A DNA stretch of 64,000 bases from contig JANYBW010000059.1 in NCBI GenBank assembly GCA_025360585.1, positions 17,314 through 81,313 of the forward strand, in the 5' to 3' direction. Positions within the stretch are counted from its first letter, which is position 1. The number at the start of each line of letters is the position of its first letter. The notes beneath the pieces are model-generated. The model searched no databases. It was not told the origin of the DNA and saw only the letters and a program-made list of their open reading frames with translations. Shown piece after piece: positions 18,010 through 27,076 of the stretch. The translations under genes were made by a program, and so were the position numbers. The DNA is from Actinomycetes bacterium (GTDB lineage Bacteria; Actinomycetota; Acidimicrobiia; IMCC26256; PALSA-610).

Positions 18010-19341
18010 ATGTCCAAATTCTCTCGTAAGCGCGGCCTCGCTGCCGTCGCGATACTGAGTGTGTTCGCCACCGCGTGCGGCTCCAGTAAAGCCACCGCAC
18101 CAAAATCGACCACTACGCAAGGCGCAACCGACGGCAAGAACACCGCAAGTGCTACCGGAGTCACCGCCGACACGATCCGCATTGGCTTTTCGTACCCGGA
18201 TCTAGGGCCTCTGAAAAGCTTTTTGCATCTCGACAATGGCCCCTACGACAAAATGATTCAGGCAATCGTCGATGGTGTCAACCAAGGCGGCGGCATTAAC
18301 GGGCGCAAACTCGAAGTCACGATCGCGGGGTTCAACCCTGTAAATGCGCCCGAGGGTCTCGCGGCCTGCACGAAATTCACTGAGGATAAGACAGTTTTCG
18401 CCGTGCTTGGAGGCTTTAAGGACAATGTTCACAACCTGTGCGTTGTGCAGAAGCACAAGACCATCTTGATTAGTGGATACGGCTCCGATTACAACGCCAC
18501 GATTCTGAAACAGGCGCAAGCACCATGGGCGACATGGTCATCGAGTGATGAACGTTCCTTGAAGGCGACCGTAAAAGCACTCGACGCCGTGAACAAACTG
18601 AAGGGTCACAAAATCGCGGTTGAAGGCCAAACCCCGGAATCGCAGCCGTTGGTCGAAATGATGAACCAGACGTTGAAAGACGCCGGACACTCTGTCACCG
18701 ACAGCACGGTCAACGATGTACTGGCGACCGACATCCCAGCATTCAACAAGCAGGACAAGATCATTTCCCAACGTTTCAAAGATCAAGGTGCGGACGTTCT
18801 CTTTGTGGTTGGTGGAACCGTTCGGCCAGGCAACTATGACGCAGTTGGCTGGCATCCATCGGTGTTCGTAACTCAAACGTCCCTCGTGACTGCCGGAGTC
18901 GCCACCGATTCAGTGAGCCAATTCCCGTTTGTTGGCGCGGTTGGCAATTCACGCGACCCCGATGCGGGATTCAATAGCGACGCGATGAAACAATGCCGCG
19001 CAGCGTACAAGAAGGCCTCGGGCATCGAAATTCTCGATGCGGTCGGCGATCATGGAGTGGACCCAGCCACTGGCAACGTGGGCATGACCCAGGTGTGTTC
19101 GGCACTCATGATCTTCGTCGAAGCCGCCAAGAAGGCGGGAGCAAACCTCACACCGGCAACGTGGAAAAAAGGACTCGAATCTATTGGTTCGATCGCGCTT
19201 CCAATCGCTCCGACGTCATCGTTCGGTCCGGGTAAGTACGACGCTGCGGACACCTTCCAACTTGAACAACACGACAAGCGCTGGACGCTGACCGGAACGA
19301 TTCCAGAATTCGTGCCCGTCGGTGCTGAGTTCAAATTGTGA
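18010..19341 (+). CDS. Solute-binding lipoprotein of Liv-type ABC importer
   Basis: This 443-residue periplasmic-binding-protein-type lipoprotein has a basic N-terminus (MSKFSRKRG), a hydrophobic stretch and a lipobox ending FATAC with Cys23, followed by a Ser/Thr/Ala linker. The mature part begins VTADTIRIGFSYPDLGPL and contains the family motif GGGINGRKLEV near residue 96. A strong ribosome site (AGGAGGATCC) precedes the ATG. It closes the transporter operon and captures the substrate outside the membrane. It is of the Leu/Ile/Val-binding family (type I), with unknown ligand. Confidence 0.93.
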   Translation: MSKFSRKRGLAAVAILSVFATACGSSKATAPKSTTTQGATDGKNTASATGVTADTIRIGFSYPDLGPLKSFLHLDNGPYDKMIQAIVDGVNQGGGINGRKLEVTIAGFNPVNAPEGLAACTKFTEDKTVFAVLGGFKDNVHNLCVVQKHKTILISGYGSDYNATILKQAQAPWATWSSSDERSLKATVKALDAVNKLKGHKIAVEGQTPESQPLVEMMNQTLKDAGHSVTDSTVNDVLATDIPAFNKQDKIISQRFKDQGADVLFVVGGTVRPGNYDAVGWHPSVFVTQTSLVTAGVATDSVSQFPFVGAVGNSRDPDAGFNSDAMKQCRAAYKKASGIEILDAVGDHGVDPATGNVGMTQVCSALMIFVEAAKKAGANLTPATWKKGLESIGSIALPIAPTSSFGPGKYDAADTFQLEQHDKRWTLTGTIPEFVPVGAEFKL

Positions 19342-19348
19342 CGAACTG

Positions 19349-20515
19349 ATGGCTCCGGGTGTTGAACCAATAAACGATTCCATTTTGCCGTTCGAAATTC
19401 GTATCGATGATGCGGTGCTTGAGGATCTTCGGCAGCGTTTGGCCCACACCCGGATCCCTGATGAGGTCGCGAACGTTGGGTGGGAGTACGGGATGCCGTA
19501 CTCCTATCTGCGTGAGCTCACCGACTATTGGCAGCACTCTTACGACTGGCGGGTGCAGGAAGCCAAGCTGAACGAATTTGATCACTTTCGTGCCAGCGTC
19601 GGCAAACAGCTAGTTCATTTCATTCACGCACGCTCGCCGCACCCCAATGCGTTTCCCTTGCTGCTGACCCACGGCTGGCCGGGATCCGTCGTGGAATTCC
19701 TCGAGGTCATACCGCGCCTCACGAATCCTGAACGTTTCGGCGGGGATGTTCGCGACGCGTTTCATGTGATTGCGCCGTCGTTGCCGGGCTACGGCTTCTC
19801 CGAAGCAACGCTAGAGCCCGGATGGGATATCCGCAGAGTTGCGCGCGTATTTATTGAATTATTGGCCACTCTCGGGTACGAACGTTACGGTGCCCAAGGC
19901 GGTGATTGGGGCGCGCAGGTCACAACTAGAATTGCCCTGTTCGATCCTGAGCATTGCGCGGCAATCCACGTCAACATGCCGATCGCGAGTAAGCCTGCCG
20001 ACGGACCGCCGTTAACGGAACAAGAGCAAGCCGATCTCAAGGATTTTCAACGCTTTCAGCGCGACGAATCGGCGTACGCGATGCTGCAAATGACGAAGCC
20101 ACAAACGGTGAGCGCAGCACTCAATGATTCGCCCGCGGGTCTGCTTGCGTGGATCATTGAAAAGTTTCACTCATGGAGCGATTGCAATGGCCATCCAGAA
20201 AATGTATTCACGCGCGATCAATTGATCACGAACGTCATGCTCTACTGGACCACCCAAACGATCGCATCTTCGGCTCGCCTGTACCGCGAAACGCGCATCG
20301 CCGACGCCCAAGAAAAAACACCACCGTTTGTTGCGGTGCCCACCGGCGTGGCGCGGTATCCCAAAGAGATCTTGCGGTTTCCGCGTTCGTGGGTCGAGCA
20401 GCGTTACAACGTGACGCACTGGAACGACATGCCCAGAGGCGGGCATTTTGCTGCGATGGAACAACCTGAACTGTTCGTCGCCGACGTCCAAACATTCTTC
20501 CGAACGATTCGCTGA
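19349..20515 (+). CDS. Epoxide hydrolase (EHN plus alpha/beta-hydrolase)
   Basis: This protein of about 388 residues has an N-terminal epoxide-hydrolase cap segment (DAVLEDLRQRLAHTRIPDE) and an alpha/beta-hydrolase core. The HGWPGSVVEFLEVIPRL oxyanion loop and the nucleophile elbow GGDWGAQ (Asp nucleophile) are clear, and the C-terminal GGHFAAMEQPELF supplies the catalytic His. It opens trans epoxides to diols. The ATG at 19349 is chosen; a GTG at 19322 would overlap the lipoprotein gene. A P450 gene follows 20 bases later, so epoxidation then hydrolysis is a reasonable joint role. Confidence 0.93.
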   Translation: MAPGVEPINDSILPFEIRIDDAVLEDLRQRLAHTRIPDEVANVGWEYGMPYSYLRELTDYWQHSYDWRVQEAKLNEFDHFRASVGKQLVHFIHARSPHPNAFPLLLTHGWPGSVVEFLEVIPRLTNPERFGGDVRDAFHVIAPSLPGYGFSEATLEPGWDIRRVARVFIELLATLGYERYGAQGGDWGAQVTTRIALFDPEHCAAIHVNMPIASKPADGPPLTEQEQADLKDFQRFQRDESAYAMLQMTKPQTVSAALNDSPAGLLAWIIEKFHSWSDCNGHPENVFTRDQLITNVMLYWTTQTIASSARLYRETRIADAQEKTPPFVAVPTGVARYPKEILRFPRSWVEQRYNVTHWNDMPRGGHFAAMEQPELFVADVQTFFRTIR

Positions 20516-20535
20516 ACGACACCATAGGATTCGTG

Positions 20536-21741
20536 ATGACTACAACTACCGGTTCCGCCGACAGCGTCCTCAAGTACGATCCTTACGACGTTGCAATCAA
20601 CGCGGATCCATACCCGACGTTTCGACGGCTGCGCGAAGAAGCACCGCTTTACTACAACGATGAATACGACTTTTACGCGTTGAGCCGCTTCGACGATGTC
20701 GAGCGAGCGCTCGTTGACCGCGAAACCTACATCTCGGGTCGAGGCGGAATTCTGGAATTGATCAAAGCAAATATCGAGATGCCATCCGGCATTTTGATTT
20801 TCGAAGATCCTCCCACCCACACCTTGCATCGTGGTTTGTTATCGCGGGTATTCACTCCGAAGAAAGTGCTCGCGCTCGAGCCCCAGATCCGCCGGTTCTG
20901 TAGCGACAGTCTTGATCCCTTGATCGGCTCCGACGGTTTTGATTTCATCGCGGACCTTGGCGCACAAATGCCGATGCGCGTGATCAGTATGTTGCTCGGC
21001 ATCCCGGAGCAGGATCAAGCGGCCATCCGCGATCGAGTCGATGCGTCGCTGCGCACCGAAGCCGGGCGACCAATGGATAGTTCCGCCGACGACATCATGA
21101 GCGGCGCGATCTTCGCCGATTACATCGATTGGCGTGCGGAGAACCCCTCCGATGATCTCATGACCGAGCTCCTCAATGCTGAATTCATTGACGAATCCGG
21201 CGTAACCCGCACGCTCAAACGCGAGGAAATTCTCACGTACGTCAATGTGTTGGCTGGTGCTGGAAATGAAACCACGACCCGTCTCATCGGCTGGACGGCA
21301 AAGTTGTTGGCGGAACACCCCGATCAACGAGCGGCGCTCGTTGCAGATTCCTCGCTGATTCCAAACGCGATCGAAGAGATCCTGCGTTACGAAACTCCGG
21401 CACCTCACGTGGCTCGCTACGTGAATCACGATATCGAGGTCTACGGAAAAACTGTCGCCGAGGGTAACGTCATGATGTTGCTCAATGGCTCGGCGAACCG
21501 CGATAGTCGCCGCTTCGAAGCTGGCGACACTTTCAATATTCGTCGTAGTATTCGCCACCACCTCACGTTTGGCTACGGCATCCACTTTTGTCTGGGAGCG
21601 GCGTTGGCTCGTATGGAAGGCCGGATCGCCCTCGAAGAAGTACTCAGGCGATTTCCGGAGTGGAACGTTGATTTCTCCCGAGCCAAGCTGTCGATGACTT
21701 CGACGGTGCGCGGCTGGGCAACCTTGCCGGTCACGCTGTGA
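20536..21741 (+). CDS. Cytochrome P450
   Basis: This is a complete bacterial P450 of about 401 residues. The I-helix has AGAGNETTTRLIGW near residue 238, the K-helix EEILRYE near 278, and the heme ligand loop FGYGIHFCLGAALARMEGR near 340. The ATG at 20536 follows AGGA by six bases. It needs an electron-transfer partner. The only ferredoxin in the window is the [2Fe-2S] protein at 35.1 kb, and no ferredoxin reductase is seen. It is a near paralogue of the truncated P450 at 1-497. The stop codon overlaps the start of the enoyl-CoA hydratase gene. Confidence 0.95.
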   Translation: MTTTTGSADSVLKYDPYDVAINADPYPTFRRLREEAPLYYNDEYDFYALSRFDDVERALVDRETYISGRGGILELIKANIEMPSGILIFEDPPTHTLHRGLLSRVFTPKKVLALEPQIRRFCSDSLDPLIGSDGFDFIADLGAQMPMRVISMLLGIPEQDQAAIRDRVDASLRTEAGRPMDSSADDIMSGAIFADYIDWRAENPSDDLMTELLNAEFIDESGVTRTLKREEILTYVNVLAGAGNETTTRLIGWTAKLLAEHPDQRAALVADSSLIPNAIEEILRYETPAPHVARYVNHDIEVYGKTVAEGNVMMLLNGSANRDSRRFEAGDTFNIRRSIRHHLTFGYGIHFCLGAALARMEGRIALEEVLRRFPEWNVDFSRAKLSMTSTVRGWATLPVTL

Positions 21742-22544
21742 CTCCGACGGGTTCGCCCGATGAGCTGATCATCACGCAAATCGGAGCGGTTCGTATCGTG
21801 CGAATCAATCGCCCAGAAATACGCAATGCCCTGACGCAACGTCTGTTGAACCGCATCGGAGCGACAATGCTCGATGCGGAGAGAAAGGATGAAGTTCGCT
21901 CGGTTGTGATTACGGGAACGGGTGACCGTGCCTTTTGCGCGGGAATGCAGTTGAGCGGCTTCGAAAGCGACGGTGACGGCGGCATCGACGATACAACTGA
22001 TATTGATTCGGCGGCCGCAATGGACGGATTCATGCGGTGCATTAACGGTGAATTGAACATTCCATTAGTAGGCGCGGCGAATGCAACCGCAGTTGGCGGC
22101 GGGCTCGAACTCTTGCTCGGTTGCGATGTGATCATCGCCGCGGACCACGCGCGCTTTGGATTCCCCGAGGTGCAGCGCGGCATGTTCGCGGCCGGGAGCG
22201 GTACGCGGATCGGTAAGCGAATCCCGATGGGCATTGCGAGTGCGTTGATGTTGACTGGCGATTTGATTGATGCGACGAGAGCGTACGAGATTGGCTTGGT
22301 GAACGAAGTTGTCGCGGCCGACGAGGTGTTGGGCTGTGCGCTTGGTTACGCGCAACGCGTCGCCGCGAACGCGCCCCTCGGCGTCGCGGCTACGAAGGAA
22401 CTGTTGCGCCTTGCCGTTGAGGACCCAACCCAGTGGTCGCAACGCATGGAACATTGGCGTGGTGTCGTCTACTCCAGCGAAGATGCCCAGGAAGGCCCGG
22501 CCGCGTTCGCGCAGAAACGACCGCCCGTCTGGAAAGGGCGCTGA
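21738..22544 (+). CDS. Enoyl-CoA hydratase/isomerase family protein
   Basis: This 268-residue crotonase-fold protein has INRPEIRNALTQRL near residue 25, the oxyanion loop AFCAGMQLSGF near 66 and GAANATAVGGGLELLLGCD near 112. The GTG start overlaps the P450 stop by four bases (GTGA). Its second oxyanion region carries a GGGLEL turn typical of active hydratases. It sits between a P450 and a quinone-oxidoreductase-type gene and probably processes a CoA ester from the same pathway. Confidence 0.9.
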   Translation: MTPTGSPDELIITQIGAVRIVRINRPEIRNALTQRLLNRIGATMLDAERKDEVRSVVITGTGDRAFCAGMQLSGFESDGDGGIDDTTDIDSAAAMDGFMRCINGELNIPLVGAANATAVGGGLELLLGCDVIIAADHARFGFPEVQRGMFAAGSGTRIGKRIPMGIASALMLTGDLIDATRAYEIGLVNEVVAADEVLGCALGYAQRVAANAPLGVAATKELLRLAVEDPTQWSQRMEHWRGVVYSSEDAQEGPAAFAQKRPPVWKGR

Positions 22545-22549
22545 CTCAC

Positions 22550-23542
22550 GTGCGCGCTGCCGTTTGCAGTGAGTATGGCCCTCCCGAAGTCGCGCACATC
22601 CAGGTGATGCCCGCCCCTGCCATGAGCCCGACCCAAGCTCGCGTGCGCGTGTCCGCCGCTTCGGTGAATTTCCCTGATGTATTGATCATGGCCAACGAAT
22701 ACCAGATGCAGGTCCCGACCCCCTTCATTCCTGGTAGTGAATTTTCGGGCGTCGTCGTTGAAACGGGCGACGATGTTGGCACCGCTGCTTCAACGGTCAA
22801 AGTCGGTGATCGCGTTGTAGGAACGGTCTTGTGCGGTGCGTTCGCGCAGGAGGTGACGGTTGAGGCAGAGATGCTGACTCCAATTCCTGATGGCGTCGAC
22901 CTGTCGATCGCCGCCGCGTTTGGCGTCGCCCACCGGACTTCGTATCACGCGTTGCGGTCGGTGGCTCGCGTGCAACCCGGAGAGGAACTCATCGTGCTCG
23001 GAGCCGGTGGTGGCGTCGGGCTTGCTGCAGTGCAGCTTGGTTCTGTACTTGGAGCATCGGTCACGGCCGTTGCGTCCTCGCCGGCAAAGTTGGATGCTGC
23101 GGCAGCGCGTGGCGCCACGAAATTTGTTAACTACCGAGAGGTTGACCTCCGCAGTGCGCTCAAGGAGCTGCTCCCTGGGGGAGCCGATGTTGTGCTCGAT
23201 CCGGTGGGCGGTGATCTTGCTGAGCCCGCACTCCGTTGCTTGCGGTGGGGCGGTCGGTTCGTGACCGTCGGTTACGCGTCCGGAACGATCCCGCGGATTC
23301 CGTTGAATTTGGTGCTCCTCAAAGGCATCCAAGTTCTTGGCTTTCAGTTTCTGAATTTCGCGGTGAACGCCGCGGACGAAATGCAACGCAACGAGGCGGA
23401 ACTACTGGACCTGTTGGTGAGCGGCCGAGCCGTTCCGCACATCGGTGCAACGTTCGCGTTCGAAGATGTTGTAGCCGCCCTCCGCATGGTCGCCGATGGT
23501 CGAGCGATCGGCAAGGTCATGCTGGACCTGGGCAGTCAGTGA
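22550..23542 (+). CDS. Zinc-less medium-chain dehydrogenase/quinone oxidoreductase
   Basis: This medium-chain reductase of about 330 residues begins MRAAVCSEYGPPEVAHIQV at the GTG 22550. It has the NADPH-binding motif LGAGGGVGLAAVQLGSVLGA near residue 150, no catalytic-zinc cysteine cluster, and the quinone-oxidoreductase-type GYASGTIPRIPLNLVLLKG region. The upstream in-frame ATG at 22433 would overlap the hydratase by more than 100 bases and adds a sequence unlike the family. It ends the plus-strand group epoxide hydrolase-P450-hydratase-reductase. Confidence 0.9.
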   Translation: MRAAVCSEYGPPEVAHIQVMPAPAMSPTQARVRVSAASVNFPDVLIMANEYQMQVPTPFIPGSEFSGVVVETGDDVGTAASTVKVGDRVVGTVLCGAFAQEVTVEAEMLTPIPDGVDLSIAAAFGVAHRTSYHALRSVARVQPGEELIVLGAGGGVGLAAVQLGSVLGASVTAVASSPAKLDAAAARGATKFVNYREVDLRSALKELLPGGADVVLDPVGGDLAEPALRCLRWGGRFVTVGYASGTIPRIPLNLVLLKGIQVLGFQFLNFAVNAADEMQRNEAELLDLLVSGRAVPHIGATFAFEDVVAALRMVADGRAIGKVMLDLGSQ

Positions 23543-23623
23543 CTATGGTGATGAAAAATTCTGGTGGGCGCGCACTTGCGGAATCCGCACGAAAAGCTCC
23601 GGGAAAGGCTGGGTTGGTGGCGG

Positions 23624-25276
23624 CTATACGGTTTCGGGTTGCATACCGGGCCGGATGTTTTGGCCATCGAGTTGCATGCCGTTGAGGCGGATCGCGGTGC
23701 CGTTCACGAAAATGTGTTGCATTCCTGTGGGTTCTTCTGCGGTGAGCCGTTCGCCGTCTGCGGGAAAATCGCAGACGCGCTTCAACGGGCCAGTGCCGAC
23801 TGTCGCGGGATCGAATACACAAATGTCGGCCCAATAGCCCTCTCGCAGATAGCCCCGGCCCACGAATCCGAACATGTCAGCGGGTTCACCGGTGAGTTTT
23901 CGCACGGCCTGTTCCAACCGCAGCGCTTGCCGTTCGCGAACCCACTTGCCGAGTAGATCGGTAGGCAGTGGAGCATCGCAGAGCTGATCAACGTGGGCGC
24001 CCGCATCAGAAAGTCCGAGGATGACATGTTCGGTATTGAGCAAGAGCTCGACGGCATCAAGATCATCGTTCGCGATGTACGCCCGGAAACGAGTTTCGAG
24101 ATCTTCAGTGAGCGCGATCTCGCACAACACATCGAGCGGATGACACCCGCGCTCGCGTGCGAGTTCGCTCACTCGTCGTCCGACCAACGCAGGAAACGTG
24201 TTTGATTCCGAAACTTCAAACGTGGACCAACGCGGTTTCATCGGTGAGAGTTCAAGATCTTCGGCCGCGAGCCGGCGCCATTCTGGGTCGCCGTAGGCTG
24301 CAATTCGAGCCTCGCGATCGCCCTGCAACAGCGCGCCAAACACCTTGCCGGTATTGAGGTTGTACGCATCGGCCATCGTGAATTGCATCGTGAGTGGCCG
24401 CGGAGTGACCTGCGGCCATACATTCGCGCCAGCCGCATTGCCTTGGTCATGGAGTCGCACTGCTTCGAGGTGTTTGCCGCCGGGCGCGGCGAACAACGGA
24501 TACGTAAACGGACGCCCAACGCGAGGTTGCCATTCGTAGACGTCGGCGTAGGTGCATTGTTCTCCGGGAGTGATGAGGATCACGCCCTTGCCGGCGTCGC
24601 CAGTTGCTCTGAACAACGCGTGTACTTCTTTGCGATCGGCGTAGCGGCTCGGTACCGGTTTACCGTCGACCCCGCGATGCGCGTACGAGAAGCTGGTCGA
24701 GAAACCGGCGGCACCCATGCCGATCGCTTCGCGCACCAAAGCGCACATTTGCGCAATCTCTACATCGTTAGCCACGCGTTCGTAAGCTGCGGCGCCCATC
24801 ACGAAGAGTCGCAACGCGGAATGGCCGATATACGCAGTGAAGTTCAAGGTAGTGCCGCGTGCGTGAACCGCTTCGAGATATTCGGGAAAGGTTTCAAAAT
24901 CCCACACGACTCCGGCGAACAGCGTCGCGGGGTCCATATCTTCAACGTTTTCGAGGGTGTGCACGATGGCGGCACGTTGATCAGATCGGGTCGGCGCGAT
25001 CGTAAATCCGCAGTTGCCAGCGACGACGGTTGTGACCCCGTGATACGACGACGGCCGCAGTGCCGGATCCCAAAACACCTGCGCGTCGTAGTGCGTGTGA
25101 ATGTCAATGAATCCGGGAGTGACCGCGTAACCGTTGGCGTCGACGATTTGCGATCCGGTCAATCCCACGCCAATTTCGCGGATCTTGCCGTTCGCGATGC
25201 CGATATCGGCCGCGACTCCCGGCGCGCCGGTGCCGTCGTAGATCGTTCCATGCTGAATCACGATGTCGTTGCTCAT
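23624..25276 (-). CDS. Amidohydrolase family 3 protein (D-aminoacylase-like)
   Basis: This 550-residue metal-dependent hydrolase has the N-terminal metal motif PGFIDIHTHYDAQ near residue 58 and later GNCGFTIAP, typical of N-acyl-D-amino-acid deacylase-like proteins. The C-terminal half has HVILGLSDAGAHVDQL near 410 with the conserved Asp. It hydrolyses an amide or related bond of an unknown substrate. It is the terminal gene of a minus-strand operon and overlaps the upstream SDR gene by four bases. Confidence 0.88.
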   Translation of the reverse strand: MSNDIVIQHGTIYDGTGAPGVAADIGIANGKIREIGVGLTGSQIVDANGYAVTPGFIDIHTHYDAQVFWDPALRPSSYHGVTTVVAGNCGFTIAPTRSDQRAAIVHTLENVEDMDPATLFAGVVWDFETFPEYLEAVHARGTTLNFTAYIGHSALRLFVMGAAAYERVANDVEIAQMCALVREAIGMGAAGFSTSFSYAHRGVDGKPVPSRYADRKEVHALFRATGDAGKGVILITPGEQCTYADVYEWQPRVGRPFTYPLFAAPGGKHLEAVRLHDQGNAAGANVWPQVTPRPLTMQFTMADAYNLNTGKVFGALLQGDREARIAAYGDPEWRRLAAEDLELSPMKPRWSTFEVSESNTFPALVGRRVSELARERGCHPLDVLCEIALTEDLETRFRAYIANDDLDAVELLLNTEHVILGLSDAGAHVDQLCDAPLPTDLLGKWVRERQALRLEQAVRKLTGEPADMFGFVGRGYLREGYWADICVFDPATVGTGPLKRVCDFPADGERLTAEEPTGMQHIFVNGTAIRLNGMQLDGQNIRPGMQPETV

Positions 25277-26049
25277 TTGCGGAGCTCCTTGCGGGCCCGC
25301 GGGGGCGAACCTGCGGTTGCGCCGCCATCGACGGGCATCACGATGCCCGTAATTTGCGCCGAACGGTCGCTCGCGAGAAACAGGGCAGCCTCGGCGACAT
25401 CATCGGGCGAAGCCATCCGTTGCAGCGGCTGCATCAATCGCACGATCACGCTCTGATCAAACGCCGCATTCATCGCGGTTGCGATGTGCGCGGGCGCGAT
25501 GCAGTTAATTCGGATGTTGTATTGGGCAAGATCGACTGCAGCCGAGCGGCTGAAGTGAATCACGCCGGCTTTGGACGCCCGATATGCCATGACCCCCGAA
25601 CCTGCATTGATGCCGCCAATCGAAGTGATATTGATCACCGTTCCGCCGCCATGTTCAGCCATGTGCCGTGAGGCGCGCTGCGTCCCCACCATCACACCGA
25701 ACAAGTTCACGCCCATAATTGTGTTGAAATCGGCGAGATCATCTTCGAGGAATGTCTTTATCGAACCGCCAACGCCTGCGTTGTTCACCATGATGTGCAA
25801 CCCGCCGAAATCGGTGACCGCTCGATTGATGAGTGCTTGGACTTCGTCGGCACTCGACACGTCGCACCGCTGAAAGATCGTGTTGGCTCCGATCTGATTG
25901 GCAAGCGCGTCGCCCTTGTCCGCATTGAGATCCGCAATCACGACGCTCGCCCCTTGCTGCGCGAACCGAGCAACCATCGCGGCACCTAAGCCACCGGCAC
26001 CGCCGGTAACAATCGCAACCTTGCCGGCTAGCTCGCCTTGCGTGCTCAT
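25273..26049 (-). CDS. SDR family oxidoreductase
   Basis: This 258-residue protein is a canonical short-chain dehydrogenase: TGGAGGLGAAMV near residue 16, NNAGVGG near 92, SIGGINAG near 143 and YRASKAG near 157, and the C-terminal GIVMPVDGGATAG. It is coupled to the amidohydrolase by a four-base overlap and preceded by the aldo/keto reductase with a two-base gap, so all three are cotranscribed. Cofactor preference is unclear. The context suggests alcohol or ketone conversion within the same pathway. Confidence 0.92.
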   Translation of the reverse strand: MSTQGELAGKVAIVTGGAGGLGAAMVARFAQQGASVVIADLNADKGDALANQIGANTIFQRCDVSSADEVQALINRAVTDFGGLHIMVNNAGVGGSIKTFLEDDLADFNTIMGVNLFGVMVGTQRASRHMAEHGGGTVINITSIGGINAGSGVMAYRASKAGVIHFSRSAAVDLAQYNIRINCIAPAHIATAMNAAFDQSVIVRLMQPLQRMASPDDVAEAALFLASDRSAQITGIVMPVDGGATAGSPPRARKELRK

Positions 26050-26051
26050 GG

Positions 26052-27050
26052 CTATGCCTCTTCAATCCAGTAGCCCGGCGCAGTGTTGACTCCGTTGCGC
26101 TCGAAGATCGCCGAGATTTCGTTGAGGTCTTGCGCGCTCAAATCCCAGCCCAATGCCCCGACGTTGTCCTCGACCTCTGCCACCGTGCGGCACCCAACGA
26201 GTGCTGTGCTGATGGCTGGGTTCGACGTCGTCCAGCGCAATGCGAGCTGCGCCAAACTTTTCCCGTGGCTCGCGGCGAGCACCTTGAGTTCTTCGACTGC
26301 TGCGATGTTGTTCGTGAAATGATCGGCGCCAAACAGTGATTCAAAGAGTTTGATGGACCCCATGTTGGGAGCTCGCGACCGCCAATCATCGGCCGCGAAC
26401 ACAGTGTCCTTGTTGAATGCACCCGCCAAAAGGCCGTACGCCAGCGAACCGTAAGCCATCACCCCGATCGATTCTTGCTCACAATACGGAAAGACGGATT
26501 CCTCCATTCGCTGGTCGAACATGTTCCAGCCGTACTGCACTACGTCAACCCGCCGGGCCGTGTTGCACTGCTCGATTTCGTCGCGTTTGAAGTTGGAAAG
26601 CCCAACAAAACGGGCTTTGCCTTCTTGCACAATCGCTTCGAGTGCGGCCATCGTTTCTTCGAACGGCGTGTTGCGATCGGGCCAATGCACCAGATACACA
26701 TCGACGTGATCGGTTCCGAGATTCGTCAAGCTCTTTTCGATCGAGGCCTTCACCCGCGCCGGGCTGCTATCGCGCAGGTTCGGCATTTCGCGATAACCCA
26801 TCCCGAATTTGGTGACGACGATTGCTTCATCGCGTCGATTTCCGAGGGCTGCCGCGAGCGCACGTTCCGACGCGCCTTGGCCGTAACCTTCAGCGGTATC
26901 GAAACAATTCACGCCCAGGTCCAGTGCCCGGCTAATCGCGCGTTCGAACTCCGCGGCTTCGATATCGCCGTAGCCACCGCCTATTTCCCAACAGCCAAAC
27001 CCGATCGCCGAGACGTCGAGGCCGGTCGTGCCGAACGGTCGATACTCCAT
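26052..27050 (-). CDS. Aldo/keto reductase
   Basis: This 332-residue AKR-superfamily enzyme has a (beta/alpha)8 fold. The catalytic tetrad is visible: Asp51, Tyr56 (DTAEGYG), Lys81 (VTKFG) and His122 (YLVHWPD). It probably reduces a carbonyl with NADPH. Two bases separate its stop from the SDR start codon, so the genes are coupled. Upstream lies a P450 gene. The enzyme could also detoxify an aldehyde. Confidence 0.93.
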   Translation of the reverse strand: MEYRPFGTTGLDVSAIGFGCWEIGGGYGDIEAAEFERAISRALDLGVNCFDTAEGYGQGASERALAAALGNRRDEAIVVTKFGMGYREMPNLRDSSPARVKASIEKSLTNLGTDHVDVYLVHWPDRNTPFEETMAALEAIVQEGKARFVGLSNFKRDEIEQCNTARRVDVVQYGWNMFDQRMEESVFPYCEQESIGVMAYGSLAYGLLAGAFNKDTVFAADDWRSRAPNMGSIKLFESLFGADHFTNNIAAVEELKVLAASHGKSLAQLALRWTTSNPAISTALVGCRTVAEVEDNVGALGWDLSAQDLNEISAIFERNGVNTAPGYWIEEA

Positions 27051-27076
27051 AGTTGCCTTTCATAACGCAGTGTTCG

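Noticed and set aside
23577..23589. Terminator at TGCGGA-A-TCCGCA between convergent genes
   Set aside because: A one-base loop cannot form a stable RNA hairpin. It is at most a small DNA palindrome.
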